A DNA stretch of 64,000 bases from assembly GCA_035456105.1 (NCBI GenBank), contig DATIDV010000004.1, positions 88,332-152,331 of the forward strand. The letters are read 5' to 3'. Shown here piece by piece: positions 14,310 through 22,994 of the stretch. The notes below the pieces were generated by a model, which searched no databases, was not told the origin of the DNA, and saw only the letters and a program-made list of their open reading frames with translations. This DNA is from Viridibacterium sp035456105 (GTDB lineage: Bacteria; Pseudomonadota; Gammaproteobacteria; Burkholderiales; Rhodocyclaceae). The translations under genes and the position numbers were made by a program. The first letter of the stretch is position 1. Every line of letters begins with the position of its first letter.

Positions 14310-14879
14310 TCAGACGTCGCGTCGCAGGTCCGGCGCTGCCTTGCGCATGTAGTAAATCATGGACCACACCGTCAGCACGGCGGCCACGACGATCAGAAGC
14401 GTGCCCAACTTCTGGATGGGTAACCCGAACAAGTCGTCGTGAAACAGCAGCATGGGAATCGCCACCATCTGCGCCGTAGTCTTGAGCTTGCCCACAAACG
14501 ACACGGCTACGCTCCTGTCAGCACCTATCTTGGCCATCCATTCGCGCAAGGCGGAAATGGTGATCTCGCGGCCGATGATGACAAATGCAATGAAGGCATC
14601 GCAGCGATCGAGCCACACGAGCACAGTTAGCGCAGCACAGACCATAAGTTTGTCGGCCACAGGATCGAGGAAGGCGCCGAAGCTGGAAGTCTGCCCCCAG
14701 GAGCGCGCCAGGAAGCCGTCGAACCAGTCAGTCAGCGCCGCGAAGACAAACACGACGCAGGCGATCAGATTCTTGTGATGCATGCTCAGTACGTCGGCAG
14801 GCAGGTAGAACACACCAATCACCACGGGAATCAGGAGGATTCGCGCCCAGGTGAGCAGGATAGGAACGTTGTTGAACAT
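14310..14879 (-). CDS. pgsA: CDP-diacylglycerol-glycerol-3-phosphate 3-phosphatidyltransferase
   Basis: An inner-membrane enzyme (189 residues) making phosphatidylglycerophosphate from CDP-diacylglycerol and glycerol 3-phosphate, the committed step to phosphatidylglycerol and cardiolipin. The CDP-alcohol phosphotransferase signature is intact: DWFDGFLARSWGQTSSFGAF, continuing into LDPVADKL, which supplies the metal-binding aspartates. Several membrane helices are visible, including the first (NVPILLTWARILLIPVVIGV). It lies just after uvrC and before tRNA-Gly and tRNA-Cys, the conserved order. Confidence 0.95.
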   Translation of the reverse strand: MFNNVPILLTWARILLIPVVIGVFYLPADVLSMHHKNLIACVVFVFAALTDWFDGFLARSWGQTSSFGAFLDPVADKLMVCAALTVLVWLDRCDAFIAFVIIGREITISALREWMAKIGADRSVAVSFVGKLKTTAQMVAIPMLLFHDDLFGLPIQKLGTLLIVVAAVLTVWSMIYYMRKAAPDLRRDV

Positions 14880-14906
14880 AAGTGAGGGCGTGGGTCTGGA
14901 TGACTG

Positions 14907-16709
14907 CTAGCGCAGCGCGTTATAAATCTGTTCCGCGATTCTACGATTGATCCCCTCTACGCGGCATAAATCCTCAATTGTTGCGGTGCGCACCCCTGCC
15001 AGACCGCCAAAGGTTTCGATAAGTTTTTTGCGCCGTGTCGGGCCGATGCCCGGAATGTCTTCGAGCTTCGAAGTGAGACGTGTCTTGCTGCGTCGCGCAC
15101 GCATGCCGGTGATGGCAAAGCGGTGAGCCTCGTCGCGCACGATCTGGATCAGGTGCAGAGCAGGATGTTCGCCGCCGAGAATCAGCGGCGGGCGGGCATC
15201 AGGAAAGATCAGTTGCTCCAGCCCGGCCTTGCGCTCCTCGCCTTTGGCAACGCCGATCATGGCGATGCTCTGCAAGCCCAGCTCGTTGAGCACCTCCCAG
15301 GCCACGCCAACCTGCCCCTTGCCACCGTCGATGAGGATCAGGTCAGGCCGTACGCCCTCACCTGCTGCAACCTTTTCGTAGCGTCGCGTGAGCGCCTGGC
15401 GCATTGCCGCGTAGTCGTCACCGGGTTCAATGCCGCTGATATTGAAGCGCCGGTAGTCGGCTTTCTTCATGCCCTCGCCTTCCCAGATCACGCAGGAGGC
15501 AACCGTAGCCTCGCCTTGGGTATGACTGATGTCAAAGCATTCGATACGCCGCGGACGCTCCTCCATGTTCAGCACTGTTTTCAAGGCGTCGAGCTGATGC
15601 TGGGCACGACCCGATTCGCGCTGTCGCGTTTCGATGGCGAGCTTGGCATTGAGCAAGGCCATCTCGACCCAGGCTTTCTCGTTCTGGAAGCGAGCAGACG
15701 AGACGATGGGGCTTTTCTCCAGAACCTCGTCGAGGACGGCACGCGCAGCCTCCGCTTCTGCGCCTTCAATGACAATCTTGCCGGGTGCCGGGTGATCAAG
15801 ATAATGCTGCTCGATGAAAGCCAGCAGCGCATCGGCCGCATTCAGGCTCTCACCCGCCGCCTGCGGAAATTGCGGCCTGTCACCCAGATGGCGGCCGCCA
15901 CGCACCATGGCGAGATTCACGCAGACGCAACCATCTTGTGCCATGGCGACGATGACGTCGACATCTTCATCCTTGCCGGAGTCGACATGTTGCTTGTGCA
16001 GCACCGTCTGCAGGGTGCGGATCTGATCGCGGAAGACGGCAGCCTCTTCGAATGCAAAACGTCCGGCAGCTTCCTGCATCCGCACGCCTAGATCATCGAT
16101 GACATCCGAATGACGACCATCGAGAAACAGCGTCGCCAGTTTCACGTCGGCAGCATAAGCCTCTTTTTCGATCAGATTTACACAGGGCCCCGTGCAACGC
16201 TTGATCTGATACAGCAGGCAGGGGCGCGAGCGATTGCTGAATACCGAGTTCTCGCAGGTGCGCAGCATGAACAGGCGTTGCAGCAATTGCAGCGCCTCGC
16301 GCGCCGCCCAGCCCGACGGGAATGGCCCGAAGTAACGTACCCCTTTTTCGAACGCACCACGGTAGTAGGCGATGCGTGGAAACTCATCGCCCGAAATGGC
16401 GATATAGGGATAGCTCTTGTCGTCACGAAACAGAATATTGAAGCGCGGCCGCAGCGACTTGATGAGATTGTTTTCAAGAATCAGTGCCTCGGCTTCCGAA
16501 CGTACGGCGGTAATGTCGACACGCTCGATGCGCGCCACCATCATCGTGGTGCGCGGGCTGGGATGATTCTTCTGGAAATAACTCGATACGCGGCGCTTGA
16601 GGTTCTTCGCCTTGCCGACGTAGAGCACCTCGTCATTGGCCCCTATCATGCGATAGACACCGGGGCTTTCCGTCAGATCGCTCAGGAAGGATTTCGCGTC
16701 AAAGCTCAT
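14907..16709 (-). CDS. uvrC: Excinuclease ABC subunit C
   Basis: The nuclease subunit of nucleotide excision repair, 600 residues, normal length. It makes the 3' and 5' incisions around lesions marked by UvrA and UvrB. Visible features: N-terminal GIY-YIG nuclease (SPGVYRMI ... EVLYVGKAKNLKRRVSSYF), a UvrB-contact (UVR) segment in the middle (FAFEEAAVFRDQIRTLQTVL), a C-terminal RNase H-like nuclease (CFDISHTQGE ... LILIDGGKGQ), and a terminal helix-hairpin-helix pair (DIPGIGPTRRKKL). It is followed by pgsA and the tRNAs; uvrB lies separately at 41.8 kb. Confidence 0.97.
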   Translation of the reverse strand: MSFDAKSFLSDLTESPGVYRMIGANDEVLYVGKAKNLKRRVSSYFQKNHPSPRTTMMVARIERVDITAVRSEAEALILENNLIKSLRPRFNILFRDDKSYPYIAISGDEFPRIAYYRGAFEKGVRYFGPFPSGWAAREALQLLQRLFMLRTCENSVFSNRSRPCLLYQIKRCTGPCVNLIEKEAYAADVKLATLFLDGRHSDVIDDLGVRMQEAAGRFAFEEAAVFRDQIRTLQTVLHKQHVDSGKDEDVDVIVAMAQDGCVCVNLAMVRGGRHLGDRPQFPQAAGESLNAADALLAFIEQHYLDHPAPGKIVIEGAEAEAARAVLDEVLEKSPIVSSARFQNEKAWVEMALLNAKLAIETRQRESGRAQHQLDALKTVLNMEERPRRIECFDISHTQGEATVASCVIWEGEGMKKADYRRFNISGIEPGDDYAAMRQALTRRYEKVAAGEGVRPDLILIDGGKGQVGVAWEVLNELGLQSIAMIGVAKGEERKAGLEQLIFPDARPPLILGGEHPALHLIQIVRDEAHRFAITGMRARRSKTRLTSKLEDIPGIGPTRRKKLIETFGGLAGVRTATIEDLCRVEGINRRIAEQIYNALR

Positions 16710-16857
16710 GCTGCAAGTTTATCGGGTTCCGCGTCTTCACACTGCCCGCGACGACGCTCTCGGATCCCGCCGCGTACATCGCAGACCGACGGAGAGACTG
16801 CGAAGCGTGCGGCAACGACGCGCACAATGCGCGCCAGATTCATCACGAGGATGCGCC

Positions 16858-17922
16858 ATGCGCCCACCCTGCTCCAGGATCACATTGAAACTCGTCAGCT
16901 ATGGTTTTGCGCTACTGGCGCTCGCCCTGACGGCCTGCGGCGGTGGCGGCGGCGGTAGCGATTCCTCCGGCACTGCCAATCAGAGCAATAGTGCATCCAG
17001 CACCGCAAGCAGTACGTCCTCCGGAGCCGCGTCGAGCGCTGGCAACAGCTCATCCACAGCAAGCAGCACGGGCAGCACGTCGTCCGGCATCTACCTGACC
17101 GCGCCGAACATCGCAACCTGCAATACGGGGCAACTCAAGGACAGCGAGCGCACTGGCGTGCTCGACAAGCTGAACGCGGTACGCGCGCGTCACGGCCTGC
17201 CTGCCGTAAGTTACGACAGCAGCTTCGACGGTGCAGCCGCTGAAGCTGCGCTTTACATGGTGGCCAACAAGGCCCTGACGCACTCACCAGATAGCAGCGG
17301 GCCGTGCTACACCAGCAATGCGGCAAGCCTCGCTGGCACGAGCAATCTTCACCTCAGCTGGACCAGTGCTGCGACAACGCAAAACATCGCCAGCAGCGAC
17401 GCCATCGTGGGCTACCTCGTCGATGACAATGTTGCCTCTTTGGGCCACCGCCGCTGGGTGCTCTACCCATTCCTCAACAAGACGACGTATGGCCGCGTAG
17501 ACGGACAGCCTGCGGGCACGAGCAGCCAGTACATGGCCTCGGCCCTCAAGGTCATCGGCAATGCGGCCAGCAGTGTCACCATGGCCAACGACTTCGTGGC
17601 CTACCCTTATGGCAACTACCCCGCCAGCGAGTTCGCGGCGGGCTGGTACCTCTCCTTTTCCGTCGTCGCCAGCAAGACAAGCGCTGCAGCCAATGGCAGC
17701 GCGCAAGTCAGCTTTGCAGGCGCCAGTATCACCGTCAGCAATGCTGGAACACCTCTGGCCGTGAGCGGCCAACTCGCCGACTACACGGGCTATGGCTTGC
17801 CGAACTCGCTGCAATGGAAAGTCGCCGGGCTGCAGACCAACGTCACCTACAGCGTGCAGATCGACAATGTCATCGTGAATGGCGTTACGCGCCAGTACAA
17901 CTACACGTTCCGACTGCAATAG
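16858..17922 (+). CDS. CAP-domain (SCP/YkwD-like) lipoprotein
   Basis: A 354-residue exported lipoprotein: signal LVSYGFALLALALTACGGGG with lipobox LTAC, then a long Ser/Thr/Gly-rich linker (residues about 22-80). A CAP/SCP domain of the YkwD type follows, recognised by LDKLNAVRARHGLPAVSYDS, a conserved His in KALTHSP and LGHRRWVLYP. The C-terminal 100 residues resemble a beta-sandwich. CAP proteins bind lipids or metals or act as proteases; which applies cannot be told. The frame opens upstream inside uvrC, but the ATG at 16858 directly precedes the signal. Convergent with nagZ, sharing a terminator. Confidence 0.82.
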   Translation: MRPPCSRITLKLVSYGFALLALALTACGGGGGGSDSSGTANQSNSASSTASSTSSGAASSAGNSSSTASSTGSTSSGIYLTAPNIATCNTGQLKDSERTGVLDKLNAVRARHGLPAVSYDSSFDGAAAEAALYMVANKALTHSPDSSGPCYTSNAASLAGTSNLHLSWTSAATTQNIASSDAIVGYLVDDNVASLGHRRWVLYPFLNKTTYGRVDGQPAGTSSQYMASALKVIGNAASSVTMANDFVAYPYGNYPASEFAAGWYLSFSVVASKTSAAANGSAQVSFAGASITVSNAGTPLAVSGQLADYTGYGLPNSLQWKVAGLQTNVTYSVQIDNVIVNGVTRQYNYTFRLQ

Positions 17923-17924
17923 AA

Positions 17925-17956
17925 AAGACAGGGCCCACAGATGCGGGCCCTGTCTT
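17925..17956. terminator. Bidirectional terminator between CAP lipoprotein and nagZ
   Basis: A 12-base stem (AAGACAGGGCCC with GGGCCCTGTCTT) and an eight-base loop lie between two convergent genes, directly after the lipoprotein stop. The flanking A/T tracts are short, so efficiency may be moderate, but the position and perfect pairing make termination in both directions likely. Confidence 0.72.
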
Positions 17957-17973
17957 CACATGCATGCGGTAGC

Positions 17974-19029
17974 TCAGGCGAGCTGCGTAACCGTGTGCCA
18001 GGCCTGCTGAAAGCGCGTATCGATCGACAAGGCCTCCGGGCCGGGACGACCGGCTGGTGTGAGCGCCAGTACCCGTTCAGCAGAGCGCGCGGAAACATCC
18101 GGTTGCCAGCGACTCAGCAAATCATTCGTGAGGTCCGGACGATTGCAGACCAGCACCATGTCGCAACCAGCACCGTGTGCTGCGGTGGCACGCGCAACGA
18201 TGTCGCCTACCACTGTCGCCCCCTCCATTGTCAGGTCGTCACTGAAGATCACACCGTCATAGGCCAGACGACCACGCAATACGTCCTGCAGCCAGAACCG
18301 GGAAAAACCTGCGGGATTCGGATCAACATTTTCGTAGATGACATGCGCGGGCATCACGCCGCTCAGTATCTTCTTCAAGTCGTGACGGTAGGGCGCGATG
18401 TCATCGGCCCAGATTGCATCGAAGTCGCGCGGATCAACCGGGATAGCGACATGCGAATCGGCCTCGGCGAAGCCGTGCCCCGGAAAGTGCTTGCCGACTG
18501 CGCCCATGCCGGCCTCGCGCAGGCCCAGCATGAGGCCATGCGCCAGTTCGGCCGCGATGGCCGGATCACGATGAAAGGAGCGGTCTCCCACCACTGCACT
18601 CTGGCCGAAATCGAGGTCCAGCACCGGTGTGAAACTGAGGTCCACGCCGTGCGCCAGCAACTCGGCCGCCAGCACGAAACCAACGTCCTGTGCCGCGGCC
18701 TTGGCCGCAGTATTGTGGGCATTTCCCTGCCCCGCCCATAACTCGCCCACCTTGCGCATCGCGGGCAGGCGCGTGAAGCCACTACGGAAGCGCTGCACGC
18801 GCCCGCCTTCGTGATCGACAGCAATGATCAACGCCGGACTGCGCAGCGCGTGAATGTCGGCACATAGCGCGGAGAGCTGTTCGGGGCTTTCGTAATTGCG
18901 CGCAAACAGGATCACACCACCGACGAGCGGATGACGCAGCGTTTCACGCTCGGCATCGCTCATGACAAAACCGGCCACATCGCACATCACCGGCCCCAGA
19001 GGCAACTTCGCCGCAGCAGTCGAAACCAT
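17974..19029 (-). CDS. nagZ: Beta-N-acetylhexosaminidase
   Basis: A cytoplasmic family-3 glycoside hydrolase (351 residues) that removes N-acetylglucosamine from anhydromuropeptides in peptidoglycan recycling. Family signatures are clear: AVDHEGGRVQRFRSGFTRLP for substrate binding and KHFPGHGFAEADSHVAIP for the His-Asp loop that gives the acid/base; FSDDLTMEGA contains the nucleophile region. It is the last gene of the long rpoE-to-nagZ minus-strand series, starting six bases after acpS ends. Products can feed beta-lactamase induction in other species; nothing here shows that circuit. Confidence 0.95.
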   Translation of the reverse strand: MVSTAAAKLPLGPVMCDVAGFVMSDAERETLRHPLVGGVILFARNYESPEQLSALCADIHALRSPALIIAVDHEGGRVQRFRSGFTRLPAMRKVGELWAGQGNAHNTAAKAAAQDVGFVLAAELLAHGVDLSFTPVLDLDFGQSAVVGDRSFHRDPAIAAELAHGLMLGLREAGMGAVGKHFPGHGFAEADSHVAIPVDPRDFDAIWADDIAPYRHDLKKILSGVMPAHVIYENVDPNPAGFSRFWLQDVLRGRLAYDGVIFSDDLTMEGATVVGDIVARATAAHGAGCDMVLVCNRPDLTNDLLSRWQPDVSARSAERVLALTPAGRPGPEALSIDTRFQQAWHTVTQLA

Positions 19030-19035
19030 GATTAC

Positions 19036-19419
19036 CTACCTTGTGTTCTGTTCAATCAGGGCGACAGCCACGACGTATTCCTTTTCGTCGCTGATCGAGA
19101 GTATGGCGCTCAACTTTGATTCGTGTAGCAGCGCCACAACCTCGTCCGTATAGATGTAATGCGGCTTGCCCAACTCGTTGTGCCCCACGCCTACCGTATG
19201 CAAGGTGATTGGCGTGCGCAGACCTGTACCAAAGGCCTTGGAGAAAGCTTCCTTGGCGGCGAAGCGTTTGGCGAGAAAACGGGCGGGATCCCGTGCAGCG
19301 AAAAACTCTTCACGTTCCGCCGGCATCAGGATGTGCTCTGCGTAGCGCTCGGCATGTTTCTCCAGCCCCTCGCGGATGCGCGCCACAGCAACGATGTCAG
19401 TGCCTATGCCGAAAATCAT
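19036..19419 (-). CDS. acpS: Holo-[acyl-carrier-protein] synthase
   Basis: Transfers the 4'-phosphopantetheine arm of CoA to the serine of acyl carrier protein; its substrate AcpP is encoded at 33.5 kb. The 127 residues show the full AcpS pattern: MIFGIGTDIVAVARI with the metal-binding Asp, and RFLAKRFAAKEAFSKAFGTG with the Glu and Lys of the active site. ATG start, five bases after the pdxJ stop, in the conserved pdxJ-acpS order. Confidence 0.95.
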   Translation of the reverse strand: MIFGIGTDIVAVARIREGLEKHAERYAEHILMPAEREEFFAARDPARFLAKRFAAKEAFSKAFGTGLRTPITLHTVGVGHNELGKPHYIYTDEVVALLHESKLSAILSISDEKEYVVAVALIEQNTR

Positions 19420-19423
19420 GAAA

Positions 19424-20182
19424 TCAGGCCTGCAGGCGATTGGCCGACTCGCGCATGAGACGCTTCATCTCGGCCACCGCCTCGCGCAAGCCGACAAATA
19501 CCGCTCGGCTGACGATGGCGTGACCGATATGCAACTCACGTATCTCGGGCAAAGCCGCCACGGGTTGCACGTTGAAGTAGTTGAGCGCGTGGCCAGCGTT
19601 GAAGCGCATGCCATGGTCAACGATGGCACGGCCGGCCACACGGATGCGGTTGAGCTCTTCAAGCACTGCCGGACTGCGCATGTCGCGCCCACGCGAAAAG
19701 AACGCATGTGCATAGGGACCAGTGTGGATTTCACAAACCCGTGCGCCAATGCGGGCTGCCGCCTCTACCTGCGCCGGGTCGGCATCAATGAACACACTGG
19801 TCATGATGCCTGCATCACGCAGGCGCGAGATGACGTCCTTGAGCCGCGCTTCATCGCCAAGAATGTTGAGGCCACCCTCTGTGGTTACTTCCTGACGCCC
19901 TTCAGGCACCAGCATGGCCATTTCCGGTTTGATATCGCATGCCACGGCAACCATCTCACTGGTCGCCGCCATTTCGAGGTTGAGCTTGATGTGGGTCAGC
20001 TCGCGCAGGCGACGTACGTCCTGATCCTGAATATGCCGACGGTCTTCACGCAAATGAACCGTAATGCCATCTGCGCCCCCCAGATGCGCTTCCACGGCAG
20101 CCCACACAGGATCGGGTTCGTAGGTACGGCGCGCCTGACGTAGGGTGGCAACGTGGTCGATGTTTACACCGAGTTCAATCAT
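19424..20182 (-). CDS. pdxJ: Pyridoxine 5'-phosphate synthase
   Basis: Condenses 1-deoxy-xylulose 5-phosphate with 1-amino-acetone 3-phosphate to give pyridoxine 5'-phosphate, the last ring-forming step of the DXP-dependent vitamin B6 pathway. The 252-residue TIM barrel shows ELGVNIDHVATLRQARRTYE at the start, GADGITVHLREDRRHI and VDHGMRFNAGHALNYFN, all conserved active-site segments. Its ATG overlaps the final base of recO, giving tight coupling. Confidence 0.96.
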   Translation of the reverse strand: MIELGVNIDHVATLRQARRTYEPDPVWAAVEAHLGGADGITVHLREDRRHIQDQDVRRLRELTHIKLNLEMAATSEMVAVACDIKPEMAMLVPEGRQEVTTEGGLNILGDEARLKDVISRLRDAGIMTSVFIDADPAQVEAAARIGARVCEIHTGPYAHAFFSRGRDMRSPAVLEELNRIRVAGRAIVDHGMRFNAGHALNYFNVQPVAALPEIRELHIGHAIVSRAVFVGLREAVAEMKRLMRESANRLQA

Positions 20183-20946
20183 TACAACTCCTGCAATTCG
20201 ATGAGGATGCGGCGCGACTCCAGCTGCTGGCCGCCGAGATAGTGTTGTAGCAGACGACGCATGAGCCCCTTGGCTTGCGTCAGCGTATCTGCATCGGAAA
20301 AGTCATCACGCGCCATGGCCAGCAAGACTCGGCCGTCGAGTGTTGGAATATCACCCATCTCGCCCTCCGCTTCAAGCACGCCACGCTCGGCGACAAAGCA
20401 GTAGCGGCCATCGGCCCGCACCACTTCGCCAGTGTCCGCCAGTACGTCCAGCGTCAAACCGTAGCCAAGTTCCTGCAACAAGGCCAGTTCGAAACTGCGC
20501 AAGAGAGGTGCAGTCGACGCGCCTTCCGCCAGCGCGCGAATGGTCGCGGCATATCGATCGAACAGGACAGGATGTGGATCTTCTCGCGGCAAGAGGCGCA
20601 GCAATAGTTCGTTAAGATAGTAGCCGCACAACAAACCAATGCCGCACAACAGAGCCTGCCCACCGAGCCAGTAAGCACCGGTCAGCGTCTTGACCTCGCT
20701 TTTGCCAGTCCAGGAAACGGCCAACGGCTGGAACGCCATCAGCACGCCACGCACCGCTGAACCAGGGCGCCGCGCGCCTTTTGCCATCAAGGGCAAGCGC
20801 CCGTATTCACGCGTCAGGGTTTCGACAATCAGACTGGTCTCACGCCATGGATAGGTGTGCAGGACAAAGCCTTGCGTGTCATCAATGCGTTGGCGCGGAT
20901 TCATGCGGCGATGTTGCGACGCCACAGGTGCGCCGGAAAAGTCCAA
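20182..20946 (-). CDS. recO: DNA repair protein RecO
   Basis: Recombination mediator that loads RecA onto SSB-coated single strands with RecR. The N-terminal OB fold is seen in GFVLHTYPWRETSLIVETLT and GRLPLMAKGARRPGS; the C-terminal helical domain lacks the zinc-binding cysteines found in some RecO proteins. The frame gives 254 residues from a TTG at 20946; an ATG 14 codons on (20904) would give 240 and may be the true start, as neither has a strong Shine-Dalgarno sequence. Conserved place between era and pdxJ. Confidence 0.92.
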   Translation of the reverse strand: MDFSGAPVASQHRRMNPRQRIDDTQGFVLHTYPWRETSLIVETLTREYGRLPLMAKGARRPGSAVRGVLMAFQPLAVSWTGKSEVKTLTGAYWLGGQALLCGIGLLCGYYLNELLLRLLPREDPHPVLFDRYAATIRALAEGASTAPLLRSFELALLQELGYGLTLDVLADTGEVVRADGRYCFVAERGVLEAEGEMGDIPTLDGRVLLAMARDDFSDADTLTQAKGLMRRLLQHYLGGQQLESRRILIELQEL

Positions 20947-20974
20947 GAAAGCAGCGAGAGATATGGCTGCGTTT

Positions 20975-21928
20975 TCAGTCGTAGCCTAAAGACTTGAGCG
21001 CGTGTTCGTCGTCAGCCCAGCCGCTCTTCACCTTGACCCAGATCTCAAGATAAACCTTGCTGTCGAAGAGCTTTTCCATATCGATGCGCGCCTCGGTGGA
21101 AATGCGCTTGAGATGTTCGCCGCCCTTGCCGATGACCATCGCCTTGTGACCCGCCTTGTCGACAATGACAGCGGCGTAGATCTTGCGCATACGGCCTTCG
21201 ACTTCGAATTTCTCGATCTCTACTGTCATGCCGTAAGGCAGCTCTTCACCAAGCAAACGGAACAGCTTTTCACGTACGAACTCGGCGGCAAGGAAGCGCT
21301 CGGAACGGTCTGTGATGTCGTCTTCGCCAAAAACATGCGGCGCTTCAGGCAGGAACTTGCCGAGCGTGCTCAGCAATTCAGGCGCATTCTTGCCGCGCTG
21401 CGCGCTGATCGGCACCATGTCGGCAAACGGATAGACCTCGGCCATCTGCGCCAGGAAAGGCAGCACGTCGCGCTTATTATCGAGCAGGTCGATCTTGTTG
21501 ATCACCAGCACAACCTTGGCGCCTTCCGGAATGAGGTCCAGCACCTGCTTGTCGGCCGGGCCGAAACGTTCACACTCGACAACCAGCGCGATGACATCGA
21601 CATCGACCAGCGCCTGCGTCACGGTGCGGTTCATGTTGCGATTGAGCGCGTTGCGATGCTCCGTCTGGAAGCCCGGCGTATCGACAAAGATGAACTGATC
21701 GTTGCCCTCGGTAAGCACACCGGTCACGCGATGGCGCGTGGTCTGCGGCTTCCGCGACACAATGCTGACCTTCTGCCCGACGAGTCGATTGAGCAAAGTC
21801 GACTTGCCGACATTCGGACGACCAACGATGGCGATATAGCCGGTGCGTACCAGACCACTTGCAAGAGGCTCGTTGGCGGTAGGTGCGTTGTCGGAAGAGT
21901 CCGGAGAAGCGTCAGGCGTATTACTCAT
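20975..21928 (-). CDS. era: GTPase Era
   Basis: An essential GTPase (317 residues) that binds the 3' end of 16S rRNA and aids 30S maturation. G motifs are visible: GRPNVGKSTLLNRLVG (G1), KPQTTRH (G2), DTPG (G3) and NKIDLL (G4). The C-terminal KH domain carries KIYAAVIVDKAGHKAMVIGK, continuing into GGEHLKRIS. The N-terminus has a 25-residue extension rich in Ser, Asp and Pro before the G domain. The ATG at 21928 overlaps the rnc stop by eight bases; longer readings of the frame run antisense-free through rnc but are not real. Confidence 0.95.
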   Translation of the reverse strand: MSNTPDASPDSSDNAPTANEPLASGLVRTGYIAIVGRPNVGKSTLLNRLVGQKVSIVSRKPQTTRHRVTGVLTEGNDQFIFVDTPGFQTEHRNALNRNMNRTVTQALVDVDVIALVVECERFGPADKQVLDLIPEGAKVVLVINKIDLLDNKRDVLPFLAQMAEVYPFADMVPISAQRGKNAPELLSTLGKFLPEAPHVFGEDDITDRSERFLAAEFVREKLFRLLGEELPYGMTVEIEKFEVEGRMRKIYAAVIVDKAGHKAMVIGKGGEHLKRISTEARIDMEKLFDSKVYLEIWVKVKSGWADDEHALKSLGYD

Positions 21929-22595
21929 GCTGTACCAATTTTTCAAGCGCGGATTGCGCGGCAGTCTGTTCTGCGGCACGACGGCTATTGCCGACGCCCC
22001 GGGTGCGGAGATTGAGCGGGTCGATGACGCAGGCAATCTCGAATTCCTGAGCATGGGCTTCACCGCGGATTTCCACAAGCTCATAGCGAGGCAAGGCCAA
22101 ACGGCGCGCTTGCAACAGCTCCTGCAAGGCCGTCTTGGGATCCTTGAGGTTGCGACTGGGATCGAAATCTGCCAGCAGAGGCGCATAGAGTCCTTCGACG
22201 ACGCGTCTTGCCGCATCAAAGCCCCCGTCGAGAAAGACCGCGCCGAAGATCGCTTCGGTCGCATCAGCCAGAATGGAGGGGCGACGATTACCCCCGCTCT
22301 TCAGCTCGCCTTCGCCAAGATGCAATTCGGCACCAATACCGAGTTTCTCGGCAATGCCCTGCAGGCTATCCTGGCGCACGAACTGGGCACGCAAACGCGA
22401 CAACTCGCCTTCGCGCAATGAGCCAAAACGCTCGAAGAGCATCATGGCCACAACCATGTTCAGGATAGAGTCGCCGAGAAATTCGAGGCGCTCGTTGTGA
22501 TCCGCGCTGTAACTGCGATGCGTAACGGCCTGCTCCAGCAGGCGGCTTTGCACGAACCGGTATGCCAGTCCGCACTGAAGTGCTTCAAGGCTCAC
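21921..22595 (-). CDS. rnc: Ribonuclease III
   Basis: Double-strand-specific endoribonuclease of 224 residues, normal length. The RNase III signature NERLEFLGDSILNMVVAMML carries the catalytic acidic residues, with the second set in ILADATEAIFGAVFLDGG. The C-terminal double-stranded RNA-binding domain begins near residue 155 (DPKTALQELLQARR) and ends with AEQTAAQSALEKL. It processes 16S/23S precursor rRNA. The start overlaps the DUF4845 stop by four bases and the stop overlaps era by eight, the conserved rnc-era coupling. Confidence 0.96.
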   Translation of the reverse strand: MSLEALQCGLAYRFVQSRLLEQAVTHRSYSADHNERLEFLGDSILNMVVAMMLFERFGSLREGELSRLRAQFVRQDSLQGIAEKLGIGAELHLGEGELKSGGNRRPSILADATEAIFGAVFLDGGFDAARRVVEGLYAPLLADFDPSRNLKDPKTALQELLQARRLALPRYELVEIRGEAHAQEFEIACVIDPLNLRTRGVGNSRRAAEQTAAQSALEKLVQHE

Positions 22596-22975
22596 TTGTC
22601 ACTGGCTACCGAAAAATCAAAGATCAGACTTACGTTGGCAAACAGGGGCACGGTGCGCTGGTAGTCGGCAGACAAGGAGGCCCTGCCAGAATCCTTGGTG
22701 ACGACGATGGTCTGCGGATCAACCGAGGAGATGTCATCAATCTGCGCGTACTTAGAAAACGACTGCCGAAAAACTGTGGCGGGCGCCTGTGGATCCGTGT
22801 TCTTGACCACATTATTGAATGCTTTTTTGACAGCAAAGAATTCCGTGTAGACCGGCACGAGCTTAAGCCCGAGAATCAATGCGGCTGCGATAAAGCCGCC
22901 AACTATCAGGGTTGACAGAATGCTCAAGCCACTTTGCTTTCTTTTCCCTGTTTGCCTCATTTGCAATTTGTTCAT
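22592..22975 (-). CDS. DUF4845 inner-membrane protein
   Basis: A 127-residue protein with one N-terminal transmembrane helix (GLSILSTLIVGGFIAAALIL) and a small periplasmic domain. This conserved DUF4845 family is regularly encoded between lepB and rnc in beta- and gammaproteobacteria. The segment before the helix is basic and resembles a type II pseudopilin-like N-terminus, though no cleavage site is evident. Function is unknown. An alternative start lies five codons downstream. It overlaps rnc by four bases. Confidence 0.85.
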   Translation of the reverse strand: MNKLQMRQTGKRKQSGLSILSTLIVGGFIAAALILGLKLVPVYTEFFAVKKAFNNVVKNTDPQAPATVFRQSFSKYAQIDDISSVDPQTIVVTKDSGRASLSADYQRTVPLFANVSLIFDFSVASDK

Positions 22976-22994
22976 GCAAAAGTCTCCCTATTCC

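Noticed and set aside
21929..22264. 112-codon N-terminal extension of Era
   Set aside because: The extension runs through rnc in another frame and has no homology; the ATG at 21928 gives the normal Era length.
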